Assembly (NCBI GenBank): GCA_030549335.1
Contig: CM060183.1
Coordinates: 25,556,552 to 25,620,551 of the forward strand
Source: Pontederia crassipes
Lineage: Eukaryota > Streptophyta > Magnoliopsida > Commelinales > Pontederiaceae
Reading direction: 5' to 3'
DNA: 64,000 nucleotides
The position numbers and the translations under genes were made by a program. A model generated the notes under the pieces. The model was not told where the DNA came from and made no database searches. It was given only the letters and a program-made list of their open reading frames with translations. How positions within the stretch are numbered: position 1 is the first letter of the stretch; each line of letters begins with the position of its first letter. Shown piece after piece: positions 24,086 to 35,239 of the stretch.

Positions 24086-27000
24086 TCTAAACTTAGACCT
24101 TGAGTTTGTTAATAAAAATATTTAATAAACATATATAGTATATCTAACAAATAAATTAATGATATTTTATATTGAATATTTGTGTACAATAATTAATTAT
24201 TTAATGAGTTAATTAATATTATAATTAGGAAGTAATTAATTTAATTATATAATTAATTATTATATAGATAAATAAAATTTAGACTTAATTCATAAAAAAG
24301 TTGAATGAATAATTTTGCTGATTAATTAAAAAAAGTTAACTGTGTTTTTATTTTTTGATAAATTTTGGAGTTCAAACTTGAAACGAACAAAACTATTTAA
24401 ATTGAATCAAGAATTTTCGACTTCAACTTTCATCAATAAAATTAAATTTTATTTTACATTTATATTTTATATAATTTCTGTGTGAAAAAAATAAGAAGTG
24501 GTTTATTGATCATTGACAAAGGGATAGGCAAGCATTTTTATCATCTTATTGTTTTATAATTTATTAAAGAGAAAAATCAAAATTTGGCTATTGTGGTGTC
24601 ATAAAAAAGAATCGTTTTCGCATTATTCAATTATTCATGATGCGGTTGAAGCAAAAATCTACTGTCATTGTCGTGTTTATGTTATGCTATAATTATTCAG
24701 GTAGAAGGGACTTGGAGGGGTGTTATGGGGAATTCCGCACGATTGAGTAAATGCACGTACTAGTTGCGAAATTGGATACGTGTGGGGACTCGTCATCACT
24801 CGTGTCCAAGTGACAGCTGCGCAGCCTTTTTTTATATAATACTAGTGTAACACTCGGCGCTGTAAACATAAATATAATAATTTCATATAATAATTTATAA
24901 AATAAAAATATATTTAAATAAAATTAAAATTATGTTTTTCTTATCATTTTGTTGTTATCACATATATAAATTAGGAAAATGTATACTAAACTTACACTAT
25001 CTATTACCGAAGGAAGTTTAAGGATAACATCCTATAAAAATATAAGTGTATAATTTACTGAAAAACTTACACTATTCATTTTTGTTAAATTTACTGAAAT
25101 TGTTTTTTAAAAAACTATTAATTTTATTTCATTTCATAATTGTTATCTACACTATTCCCAATCCCAACCACCTTTATTACTTTTTATAATTTATAATTTT
25201 AATATTTTTATTTTATTCATACTATTTTACATATGATGGTATAGAAACACAACATTTTACTTCTCCTTCTATACTATATATATATATATATATTAATATA
25301 ATATATATAGTAATTGATATCTACCTTTTTTTGGATTGCCACGTCTTATAGAATATAGCAAGTCATCACTAAATTATAATAGCAAAAATCACCATTATAA
25401 CTGAATTGATTTAATCTATTCATCCACCACTTATGTAAATCGATAACTTGTTCAGTGAAAATAAAATAAGAAATTAATTAGAGGAATAATATTATAAGAT
25501 GCATAAGCAATATATTTAAAAAAAAGAAAAAATAATTTAAGCAAGAAAATCTAAAGGCACACAAAAGTTCATGCATTATTGTCGTTATTTTATAGTCACA
25601 AATATATTTTTTCTCAATTATTTAATTAATTTTCTATAATTTGGCTGTTTAGTATATACAATTAGATAAATGTAATATTTATTAGAGAGGAGGTGAGAAA
25701 AGTAGGAGTAACTAATATAGATATATTAATATAATATTGTTAGTATGATAAAGGAAAAAGATGATAGCTAAAGTATCAATATTTTAAAAATTAGATCGAC
25801 GTACTAATTGAGTCGAAGTCCGATTGGTTCAACCAAATTTTAACTGATTGAACCGGATTTTTATATAATAATAGTATTTATAATTATTTAAAAGTAATAT
25901 AATACATAAATTATTACAAAATGTTAGATTAAATAATAATTTCATTTTATTAGATATATTATTATTGACATAATAATTTAAATTTATTTTTAACCTAAAA
26001 TTATAACTATATTTTATTCCTTTTTATTTATAATTCTCTTTTATTTTCATTTTATTTATTTTCTTAATTAATATTTTTTCCCTTGAAAAATAATAGTGGA
26101 GAGGTGGGACCCGAAAATTTCCCACTTGAAAAGGACCACGAGGGATGGTCTGGTTGTGGTCACATTTTGACGTGATGTGATTATTTAAAGTTTTTTATTT
26201 CAATTGACGGGAAATGAGAGGCAATGAGATTAATCCAGTTACGCGCCCTGTCAGATATTTTATCTTTCTTTCAAAATCGAAATATGAATCGGTTGACTCA
26301 ACTCAGTCACAGAGTCAGTCTCCCGCTACAAATTCTATGCTTAAAGTTAAAATTCTCATTTTGGTCCGATAATAAATTATTATCGTTTTATTTTTTCTAC
26401 TAAATATCAATGATTATCTCATGCATTTTATTAATTTCATTTTCCTCACCCGGTGGTCGCAGAAAAAAAAGGTTCCAAGGTGAAATCCAGGTAGGAATAC
26501 AAAATGTTTTTTTTTTCTTTTGCCCTTTCTAGTTGAACCGGTGACAAGGGGAAGGAAAATGTATAATAAGACGGGTCTAATATGAACGATAAAATTTTAA
26601 TATGATAATTTAGGAAACGTGATATCTCACTCCATTGAATTATATATATATATATATAATGAATTTGGGATCGGGTCCCAACCATAATTTCGACCCGATT
26701 TGTTCTGACTTTCTCAAAAAATATTTCAGTTCCAATCGGGATCGGGAATGGAATGTCCTAATCGAACCGAGACATTTTCGATTGTCCCACTTTGACAATA
26801 ATTAATTAAAAATATAATATAATATTAAAAAGGTTTAATAGTATTATACAAATATAATAATTATTAATTAAATTACATATATAATAATATAATATAATGT
26901 ATGCTTAATATATATAATAAACTATAAATTTTCAATTAAAATAAATGTAAATATAATATTTTTAATAAATTAATATAATATATAACATCCGGTTGGAACA

Positions 27001-28068
27001 TAATTTAAATTTTTACAACCCTGACCCAATACTGATGGGTCTCAAAGAATGGGACCGGGCTCGGTAGGTAATAGGGTGAAAAAAAATCGGAAATCCTGAC
27101 CAGCTACTGATTAATATATTTATTTTAATAAAAAGAACCAATATTTAATCGGGTGTTATTGATTCTTTTTTAAAAAGAAAAAAATCGAGAAGAAATTGTA
27201 AAACGGAAAAGGAAAAATATAGAGATGAAAAAAAACTAGAAATAAACCTAAGAAGTATCGTCAATTATTTATGAATGATCCAATATTATTAATATCAATC
27301 AATAAATAATTTTTTTTTTTTTACAAAGATTTTTGAATTAGTGGGACCTCGAATAGGGCCTATGTCATAAGATCGTACTACGTCCAACAATTTTTTTATT
27401 GGCGTACAAATTACAAGAAAGGAACTAAGCTCGTGCTATCTGAATATTTGGTCCATGCTTACTTGGAAAAAGGATAAAATGATGTGCTACCACAGAGGTC
27501 ACTTTTTTATATAATGACAAATTATAATGTTATAAACAAAGTCTTTTGATTCGAACATATATGCATATATATGTGTATTGCATGGTATCAAATTTTACCA
27601 TGCCTTTTTCGTAGTTTGTTCTAGTGCCCCGTAAAATTTATTGAGTTGATTAACTTTGCCTAGAATATTCTTACCTCGTCTAATTATAAATTCTTATAGT
27701 GTTAAAAAATTTATGATAGAAAAAATGATACTAAAATCTGTGATGTTAGAAAGATGTTAGTGAAAAGAATTATAAATTAATATGATGTTATAAAAGAAAT
27801 AAAAGTTAATTCCTTAAACTTTTCTTAAACTATAGCGATTTCACTATAATTAACTTAATATATGAACTTTGCATAGTGTATCATAAATTATACCATGATT
27901 TTTATTTTAATTAATCTATTTGATTCTGTTAACTTTTCTATTTTTCTAATTTTTTATTTATAAAATGACTAAATTATCATCTATCATATAATTTAGATTT
28001 TAAATGTTTAAAAATTATATATAATAAAATTAATAAAAAATAAGGTGTTGCCCCTCCCCTCGTTGGTG
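24086..28068. other. Long AT-rich spacer
   Basis: About 4 kb without coding signal. It holds TA microsatellites near 25275-25320 and 26640-26660. A block at about 26660-27105 has GGGATCGGGTCCCAA at its left and a related complement (GAGCCCGGTCCCATT) near its right, possibly a worn MITE, but the ends could not be fixed. Confidence 0.45.
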
Positions 28069-29182
28069 CTGGAGAGATATCCTATACTTATGACGACATC
28101 ATCTTTCTCCCCAATTACAATTTCTCCGCCGACTACGTCGACCTCTCCACCCACCTCTTCCACTGGGTGCCCCTCTTCCTCCCTTGCGTCGCCTTCCCCA
28201 TGGACACCATCTCTAAGGAGGCCATGGCCGTCTCCATGGCAGCCCTCAGCGTGGTCCACTCTAATGTCTTCTCCGACCGCTAGGCCACGATTGTTCGTGT
28301 CGCCAAATCCTGTCATGTCCCCTTCCCCTTCGATCTAGCCTTCTTTGCCCGTTTGGGTAACTTCGGTTCCATCGAGTCTAGTGCTCCGAAGTCAAGGGTC
28401 CTTGGCGTGGTCACCAAGTTTGACTAGAGAGCCTGACGGACAGGAGCATCACAGTTTTCGAGTACATGCGGCCGATGCCTAAATCTGCTCTTGCAAGCTA
28501 TGACTTCGAACAAGCGGCTTCTTTTTTGTCCGGCAAGGCCTTGGAGTATCACTACAAGAATTTTATGATTTTGTGACAGATTTTTCTATCGCAAAACCTT
28601 CGAAATTTATTGCAAATATGCCTTTGCGACGGATAAGAGTTTGTTGGAAATTTTGTTGTCAGAAATAATTATTGACCGTCCTCAAATATCCCTTCGGAAG
28701 TTTCGTCGAAAGCATGCGACGGAAACTTGCCTTCACAATTTTTGAGGGATAGAATCCATCGCAAGTTCCGAAGGAAACGTCATCCTTCGAGGCCAAATCC
28801 GTCGGAAGCTTCCAATCACGTTGTCAAGCTCGGATGAGGGAGTGTTGGCCCTTCAGGTTCTGACGGGTTTTGACATATTATCCCACTGATAGCTCCGACA
28901 GAAGGAATTCTGTCGAAATTTTCAACGGGTTTGACCAATTGAAGGCTTTGGCGGGTCGTCGCACCCATCGAAAGCATCAACAAATACGCCCGTTGAAAAG
29001 TTTTTTAAAATAAAAAAAATAAGCTGTCTACTGCCAGATCAGCGATGGTAGCAACTATCTCCTTTTGTTTGTTGAATAAATTTGGTTTTTTATTCGTTTG
29101 GCTTGATCTTTTAGTTTTCCTAAAAGAGAACGTGGGATAGCCGAACCATAACAAAATTAATAGAACAGTAAATAAGAAAATG

Positions 29183-29300
29183 TCAGTTAAGAGGGGGCAT
29201 GGAAAGAACAAGTTCTAAATCACGATCAATTCCTTTTTCAAAACCTGCTCAGTTGCACGAGCCCTTCCCACATGCCACAAATGCCTACAAAATAGAAGAA
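29183..29300 (-). pseudogene. psbC: Plastid psbC 3' end (nuclear copy)
   Basis: On the minus strand the DNA encodes LWHVGRARA and then, across small indels, nucleotide matches to the codons for EKGIDRD, PVLSM and PLN followed by TGA. This is the C-terminus of the photosystem II CP43 protein, a plastid gene. Frameshifts and a truncated length make it non-functional. It sits inside the CACTA element, about 300 bp from a petA fragment in the opposite orientation. Confidence 0.85.
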
Positions 29301-29612
29301 TCATATGCTCATTCAATGAGCAATTCAATAACAGATTTCGGATCTAATCAATATTGATATACCAAATATCTTATCTATTGTTGATACGAAGTATTTCGGC
29401 AATACTCACAATCCGAGTTCGAGCTGTAGGAATTGGAATAGGTTCGGCAGGAGACCACGAAATCTTGGCTATCTTCTCTATCTAATTGATATGGAGTCCA
29501 TTTGGAAATCATCCACCCTGCACCCATCCTCCCAGTATATGATTCAAGAGGAATCACACAAAGAGTAGATTGATAGAAACATCTAGTAAAATACCCACCA
29601 GTACTCATAACC
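29301..29612. other. Unassigned segment between psbC and petA pieces
   Basis: A minus-strand open frame covers much of it, but I cannot match it to a plastid or nuclear family. It may be further organelle-derived DNA or transposon filler. Confidence 0.4.
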
Positions 29613-29921
29613 CAACGATTTATCCTGATGGGAGCAAGAGTAACAATATAGTTAATAATGCTACTTAGCAAGTATAGTAAACAAAATAGTACATAAAGAA
29701 AAAGGAGATATGAAATAACCATAGTTGATGCATCTGATGAACGTCAAGTGATTGATATTATACCTCCAGGACCATAACTTCTTATTTCAGAGGGTGAATC
29801 CATCAAGCTTGATCAGCCATTAACAAGCAATCATAATGTAGGAGGTTTTGGTGAGGGAGATGCTGAAATAGTTCTTCAAGACCCATTACGTGTTCAAGGT
29901 CTTTTGTTCTTCTTGGCATCA
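29613..29921 (+). pseudogene. petA: Plastid petA (cytochrome f) C-terminal fragment (nuclear copy)
   Basis: Plus-strand sequence reads IYPDGSKSNN, then [44 protein letters not shown] and [12 protein letters not shown], the C-terminal half of cytochrome f just before its membrane anchor. Small deletions and stops break the frame. Cytochrome f is plastid-encoded, so this is transferred plastid DNA. psbC and petA are far apart in a typical angiosperm plastome, so the segment is a mosaic of at least two pieces. Confidence 0.92.
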
Positions 29922-30800
29922 TCCGGGGCAGATGGCCGGAATCGAGATATTACATGAGAGAGAGGGAGAGGGAAAGGAGGATCGGGAGTGGCCATGAACG
30001 ACAGATTGGCCACCCCCGTGTCGGATCCGACCGTCGCCCATTCCCGGATCGACTGCCGCCTGCCCCCGGATCGGCCGCGCGCCTGCCCCCGTACCCGGCA
30101 CCTGCGGCGGGATCCGACCGCCTGCGCACCGGATCAAGCGCGTGCTGTCGGATCTAGCTGCCTACGAGCTGGATTCGATCGCCTGCGATCGAATCCGGCC
30201 CCTGTGCGCTAGATTTGGCGATCCGCCACCTGATGCGGCTGGATTCAACCGCCTGATGCGACTGGATCCGACCGCCTGCGAGCCGGATCCGCCGCTTGAG
30301 TCGAGAGAGAGGAAATGGGGGAGTGCGGTCGGAGTTGACAAAGAGGAGGAGGGCAGCTCGAATCGTCGTTCGTCGGGAGTCGCCGCCGCCGTGGGAGAGA
30401 GAGGGAGAGGAGGAGAGATAGATAGGGGGACAAGGAGTAGGAAAGGAGAAAGGGGGAGGGGGAAAATATAGGGAGGGATGAGGGCGCGAGAATATTTCGA
30501 AGGGAGAGGGGGGAAAATTCGGCGGAAAAATACTAAAGTTAGCGACCGATATATCTTTCGGAATTAAAATAATAAAATTTTTTTAATAAAAAATATATAT
30601 TTTATCTCATATTATATGTATAATATTAAAATATCATATAGAGACACTTTTAATTAATATGGACTAAAATTTTAACATAATCATTATTTTTTATAAATCA
30701 CAATACGAGTCTTTAGATTTATAGAAGACATATTATAAAACTAATAAGAAGTAAATTAATAGAATTTTAAATAAAATTAATTTAAAGAAACAAAATTAGA

Positions 30801-31080
30801 TGATCGTCTTAGTTTTGAATCTTAAGTTAGATGACCTTAGAGTTATGACAACTTACGTTCGATGACAATGGACTTTAGAAGCTTAAATTGGATGACCTTA
30901 TTGTTATAATAATTTAAGTTTGACAATCATAACATTTCAAAGTTGAAGTTCAATGATTGTCTTAGTTTTGAATCTTAAGTTAGATGACCTTAGAGTTACG
31001 ACAACCTCCGTTTGATGATCGCGAACTTTAGAAGCTTAAGTTGGATGATGTTGAAGTTGGATGATTGTTATTTTAATACA
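30801..31080. repeat. 153-bp duplication in CACTA element
   Basis: The phrase CTTAGTTTTGAATCTTAAG followed by TTAGATGACC begins near 30808 and again near 30961, with similar flanking text, giving two copies with a period of 153 bp. Confidence 0.8.
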
Positions 31081-31089
31081 TATAATTAA

Positions 31090-31945
31090 TGATATTATTT
31101 TAATTATTGACAGGTATTTCCTTCGAAATTACTGACGGATGTTAAATCCTTCGCTAAATAAAATAGTTATATATTATTAACATTAATAATATTATATGTA
31201 TTAATATACATGACTAAAACCTTAATAATATTATACTATATTATAAATAATATAAATAAATGAAACGTAGATACGTATTATATTATAAATATTTATAATA
31301 AATTATTATTTTAATTACCCATGGATAATTCCTTCAAAATTATTGAAGGATTTGGTATTCATCGGTAATTTTGAAGAGAGTTACCCGTCGGTAATTAAAA
31401 TAATAATATTATTATGAATACTTATATATAAAATCTTATTATTAACATTAATAACATTACATGTATTAATGTACATGACTAAAAACATTAATAATATAAT
31501 ATTATATTATAAATAATACAAAATAAATGAAAGGTAGATAGGTATTATATTATAAACATTTATAATAAATTATTATTTAAATTACCGAAGGATAATTCCT
31601 TCGAAGTTACCTAAGGATTTGATATACGTCGGTATCCGAAGGGAACTACCCATTGTAATTAAAATAATAATATTCATTATGAATACTTATATATAAAATC
31701 TTATTATTAACATTAATAATATTTCATGTATTAATATACATGACTAAAAATATTAATAATATTATTTATATTATATATAATATAAATAAATAGAAGGTAG
31801 ATACGTCTTGTATTATAAATATTTATAATAAATTATTATTTTAATTATCAAAGGATAATTTCTTCAGAATTACCGAAGGATTTAAAATTCGTCAGTAATT
31901 CCCAATGAGTTACCTGTTGGTAATTAAAATAATATTATTTATTAT
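31090..31945. repeat. Tandem array, unit about 265 bp
   Basis: Three to four units start near 31090, 31302, 31568 and 31832. Each has a short block with TTACCGAAGGATAATT/CTTCGAA motifs and then a long AT-rich part containing ATGTATTAATGTACATGACT or a close variant. The first unit is shorter and the last is incomplete. Confidence 0.8.
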
Positions 31946-32122
31946 CACCTTTTATAATACATATCTATCTTTCAACATGTTTATATATTATTTTCTTAAT
32001 GCATTAATAAATATTATGATTAAATAAGTTATCATTATTTTTTAATTTCTCATAAAACATCTTTATTTTTTTATCTTTTTACTCATTTTTCTTTTAATAT
32101 ATTTTTATTTATAAAATATATA

Positions 32123-32370
32123 CGACAACAACAACAACAACAAAGCCTTATCCCACTAGGTGGGGTCGGTTACATGGATCATACGACGCCATTCCGCTCT
32201 ATTAGTAATCAAACCTTTCGGTATATTATTCGTCAATAGATCTTGCTTTATTAGTTCGTCAAGTGTCCGCCTTGATCTCCATCTCTCTCTTTTAATCGGA
32301 CTCCAGATTATTTGATCTACTCTTCTTACAGGCGCATCTAATGATTTTCTCTGAACATGACCAAACCATC
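32123..32370 (-). mobile_element. RTE-type LINE 3' end, 248 bp, with target-site duplication
   Basis: Read on the minus strand it encodes, with frame damage, a DGLVMF...PLDAPVRRVDQ-like tail, the C-terminal end of plant RTE LINE reverse transcriptase proteins (FGHV-RRP-DAPVRR). It then runs into CCTAGTGGGATAAGGCTTTG and TTG repeats. Perfect 18-nt repeats TTATTTATAAAATATATA flank it (32105-32122 and 32371-32388). It is a 5'-truncated insertion into the CACTA element. Confidence 0.88.
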
Positions 32371-33082
32371 TTATTTATAAAATATATATTATAAATAAAT
32401 ATAGAATATGAAATTGATAAATTTTAATATGCACTAAATTTTAACATAATGATTATTTTTAATATAAATCACAATACGACTCTCTAAACATATATATTAT
32501 TATAAAAATTAATTACCGACGATCGTGGCCTTCGAAATTACTGTCAGATCAATATCCCTCGATAAGTCCGAAGGGCAAACTCGTCTGTAATTTTAATAAT
32601 AAAATATTAACACACACGTATATATATATATTATTATAAATATAATTATCGATGATTTTAACCTTCGAAATTATCGACGGACTTAAATCCCTCGATAATT
32701 CCAAAGGATATTCCTATTGATAATGTATCAACGGATATTTTCCATCTATAGTAGCCAAGGATATTTTGGCCCTCAGTATTTTGGAAGATTTTTTCTATCC
32801 ATCGAAAATGACGTCAGAAGATGAGAAGGATTTGTGTCTGTCGAAAACTTGCTGTCGGAAATGTAGATGCGCCCCCGGTCAACGATGATAGGGAGGTTGT
32901 GGATTTGGTGACCAAAGAAGACATTTAGTATACTAGATCATCCCAAGATGATAAGTGAAGTTCCCTTGGGGGCTATTAACCACCACAACGTTCCGCCTTA
33001 CCTTCCTTGGTTGCTCCAGCTTTTTCTTGTCTGACCCTAATGAAGGTGCTCCGAGTTTAGGAAACCCCCGAGCCTCTCAAAG

Positions 33083-33485
33083 TAGTGTTTGGATGAAGAA
33101 TAACTTTACAAGAATAATAAATTTTATTAAGAATAATATCATATTCTTATTCTTTCCCTATTTGGTGTAAAAGGAATAAGTTTTAAATATATTATATTTT
33201 ATAATTAAAATATTTTATTATAAATACTTAAAATTTATTAATATAATAATAATATATTATTAAAAAATAAAAAAATAAAATGGTAAAAGATGAAAACAAC
33301 GAGAATACATCTATTCCTTCATTTCGATGGAATATAAAATTATTCTTTCGTGGAATATAATGATGATGTCACAATTTTCAAGATAGTTTCATAAAAATGT
33401 GTTTTGACCGACTTAATCTTGTTCTCCTACTTTTTGGCGATATTCATTAGAATAAATATTTATTCGATGCTTTAACGCCGTCTTA
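33083..33485. mobile_element. MITE-like repeat, copy 2
   Basis: Left end GTGTTTGGATGAAGAATAA; complement of the right end TAAGACGGCGTTAAAGCATC then GAATAAAT, an imperfect inverted repeat. The interior matches 13925-14324 in order. The next 100 bp start with GTCGTTTGGATGCGGAATAA, a related end, so a second related element may abut it. Confidence 0.65.
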
Positions 33486-34537
33486 ATGGGTCGTTTGGAT
33501 GCGGAATAAATGTTAGAATATTACATTATTCTTAGAATATAGCCAAATGCGTGATGGAATTAGAATAAGTCAGTCAAACTTTGGAAACTATGAAACCACC
33601 TCGAAGTTGATAACACCACCATTTTTAACCTCATAATATATTCTCTTTCTTTTCAATTTTAATCATATTTTATTTTAAAATTTTAATAAAATATTATTAT
33701 AATGACATTATTTATTTATTTATTTTAAAAGGAGTTTAATTTCTTTACATTCTCACTTTAGTTCCTAAAAAAAGTTTGAACTCCCCGATCTTTTTTATCC
33801 TATTTTTCTTGATCAGGAATAGTGCTACTTTTAACTAATTACAAAAAGATGATAACGAATAGCCAGAATAGTGTTACTTTTAAGTACAATCATGAATCTA
33901 ATGATAATGAATAGAATAGTGCTACTTTTAAGCACAATCAGTAAACCCAATGGTAATTAATTTATATTATATATTATATACATACATGACATAAAAAAAT
34001 TGTAACATCATAATTCATAAGGTAAATATTAAAGTTTAAGAAGTTCTAAACTAGGTAAATGAAAAAAAAAGCACAAATATAGTCTCACATTGAAAATAAT
34101 AAAGAGGTGAGAGTAAAAGGCTACGTATTAATTGAGGAGTAGAATAATGCGTCAAATGTTAAAATGTTCCAAGGAGAAAGTCCATCTTTGGTCTCTTCCA
34201 CAAATTCAAGATTTTTTATCAAATCTTTTTTAGCAAAAATTTGCCACTTAAAAATTGATTTAATTCGTTTTCACTAATTTTGATGCTGGTTCAATCCGAT
34301 CTAATACACATCCATTTTTGAGCCCGCTTACAAATTATTTTGATGGTTGATTAACGGTCAAACCAATCAAATTTTAGATACTTAAACCACCATGATATCA
34401 AGGAAGTTGTAACAATGCCAAATTGAGGCCCATACCATAAAGTCCATAGATATTCTTTGAAAATTTTAGTTTGGTATGGGAATATTGAGAGAACATTAGT
34501 TTTCGAGAACTAATTGATTTAATAGAAAAGTTTAGAT
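33486..34537. other. Spacer with short tandem repeat
   Basis: No gene. A motif GAATAGTG(C/T)TACTTTTAA occurs three times between 33825 and 33945, spaced about 40-60 bp, with an ATGATAA phrase between. Confidence 0.5.
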
Positions 34538-35153
34538 TGGTGTTTGGATGAAAAGTGTAATGATGATGATTTAAAAAGTTGATGTGATGGATAAGTTTTC
34601 GTCGGTGTTTGAATAAAAAAGGAGAACTAAGAATATAATTTATTATTTTATGAGATATAAAAGTATAATAAATAAGAATATGTTATTAATATTATATTTT
34701 AAATAAATCATTATATTATTAATATTATTTTTATTAAATCTTTTAAATGCTATTAATATTATAATTTACATACATTTTAAGATTCAAATATAATATATTT
34801 TTTTAAAAAAGAATTGAATAGTTTAATTAATAAAATATTTATTAATTACTAGAACTAATTATTTTATAATTTATAATTAATAACATTTAATAAATTATAT
34901 TATAATATCCCTAATAATGTATTAATTTATTCTAAATTATATATGCATACATTATAACACAATTAAAAAATAAATGAAATTAAAAAAAAGTCAAAGAATG
35001 CGGCGGAGAAGTTGAAAAAAAAAAGAAATATTTTTGCCTTCGGCGAAGGCAAGAACTTTTGACGATCATCAAAAGTTACGCATAAATGTTCCCGTCACGA
35101 TGGTTGTTTGGGAACATTTTGCGATTCGCAAAATGTTTTCAACTAAACGCGGC
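34538..35153. mobile_element. MITE-like element
   Basis: The left end GGTGTTTGGATGAAAAG and the complement of the right end GGCCGCGTTTAGTTGAAAA form an imperfect inverted repeat. The interior is AT-rich. A TTTTGACGATCATCAAAA-type palindrome and an ACATTTTGCGATTCGCAAAATG palindrome-like stretch lie near the right end. No transposase. Confidence 0.6.
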
Positions 35154-35239
35154 CTAGAAAAATTCAATTGTTCCACTAGAGAGCTGAATGATAGTTCTAG
35201 AAAAATTCAATTGTTCCACTAGAGAGCTGAATGACAGTT
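35154..35239. repeat. 43-bp tandem duplication
   Basis: Two copies starting CTAGAAAAATTCAATTG (35154 and 35197) differ at one visible position (GATAGTT against GACAGTT). The array begins exactly where the MITE-like element ends. Confidence 0.9.

Larger units (their letters stand above)
28550..32866. mobile_element. Non-autonomous CACTA (En/Spm) transposon, about 4.3 kb
   Basis: The left end is CACTACAAGAA directly after the IMPDH codon TAT. The right end, fixed by where IMPDH homology resumes, is a worn ...TGTAG. Subterminal zones are rich in CCGTCGG/TTCCGACGG-type motifs, as in CACTA elements. Inside are, in order, plastid-derived psbC and petA fragments, a GC-rich segment with GGATC repeats (about 29930-30480), a 153-bp duplication (30801-31080), a tandem array of about 265-bp units (about 31090-31945) and an RTE LINE end. 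I see no transposase frame, so it would depend on a helper element. Confidence 0.85.
28070..32980 (+). pseudogene. IMPDH: IMP dehydrogenase pseudogene split by a transposon
   Basis: IMP dehydrogenase makes XMP, the committed step to GMP. The left part (28070-28549) reads SYTYDDIIFLPNY, DYVDLSTHL, PMDTISKEAMAVSMAAL and VVHSN, the N-terminal stretch of plant IMPDH, and then the CBS region EYMRPMPKSALASYDFEQAA up to LEY. The right part (32867-32980) resumes with APPVNDDREVVDLVTKED and then a shifted frame HPKMISEVPLGA, the expected next residues. Between them lies a 4.3-kb CACTA element. The copy is dead: an in-frame TAG replaces a Gln codon at 28281, a 1-nt loss near 28423 shifts the frame, a small deletion removes residues before VVHSN, and the rest of the barrel with the active-site Cys is absent. 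Whether it was a retrocopy cannot be told without the parent's intron map. Confidence 0.9.

Noticed and set aside
26660-27105. Possible MITE with GGGATCGGGTCCCAA-like ends
   Set aside because: The inverted similarity is weak and no ends or target duplication could be fixed, so it is only mentioned within the spacer entry.
28008-28338. Open frames on both strands at the IMPDH locus
   Set aside because: The true homology is in a third frame (SYTYDDIIFLPNY); these two are shadows of it.
29954-30471. Several GC-rich open frames on both strands
   Set aside because: They come from the GGATC-repeat module of the CACTA element; low-complexity Pro/Arg/Ala composition and no family match.
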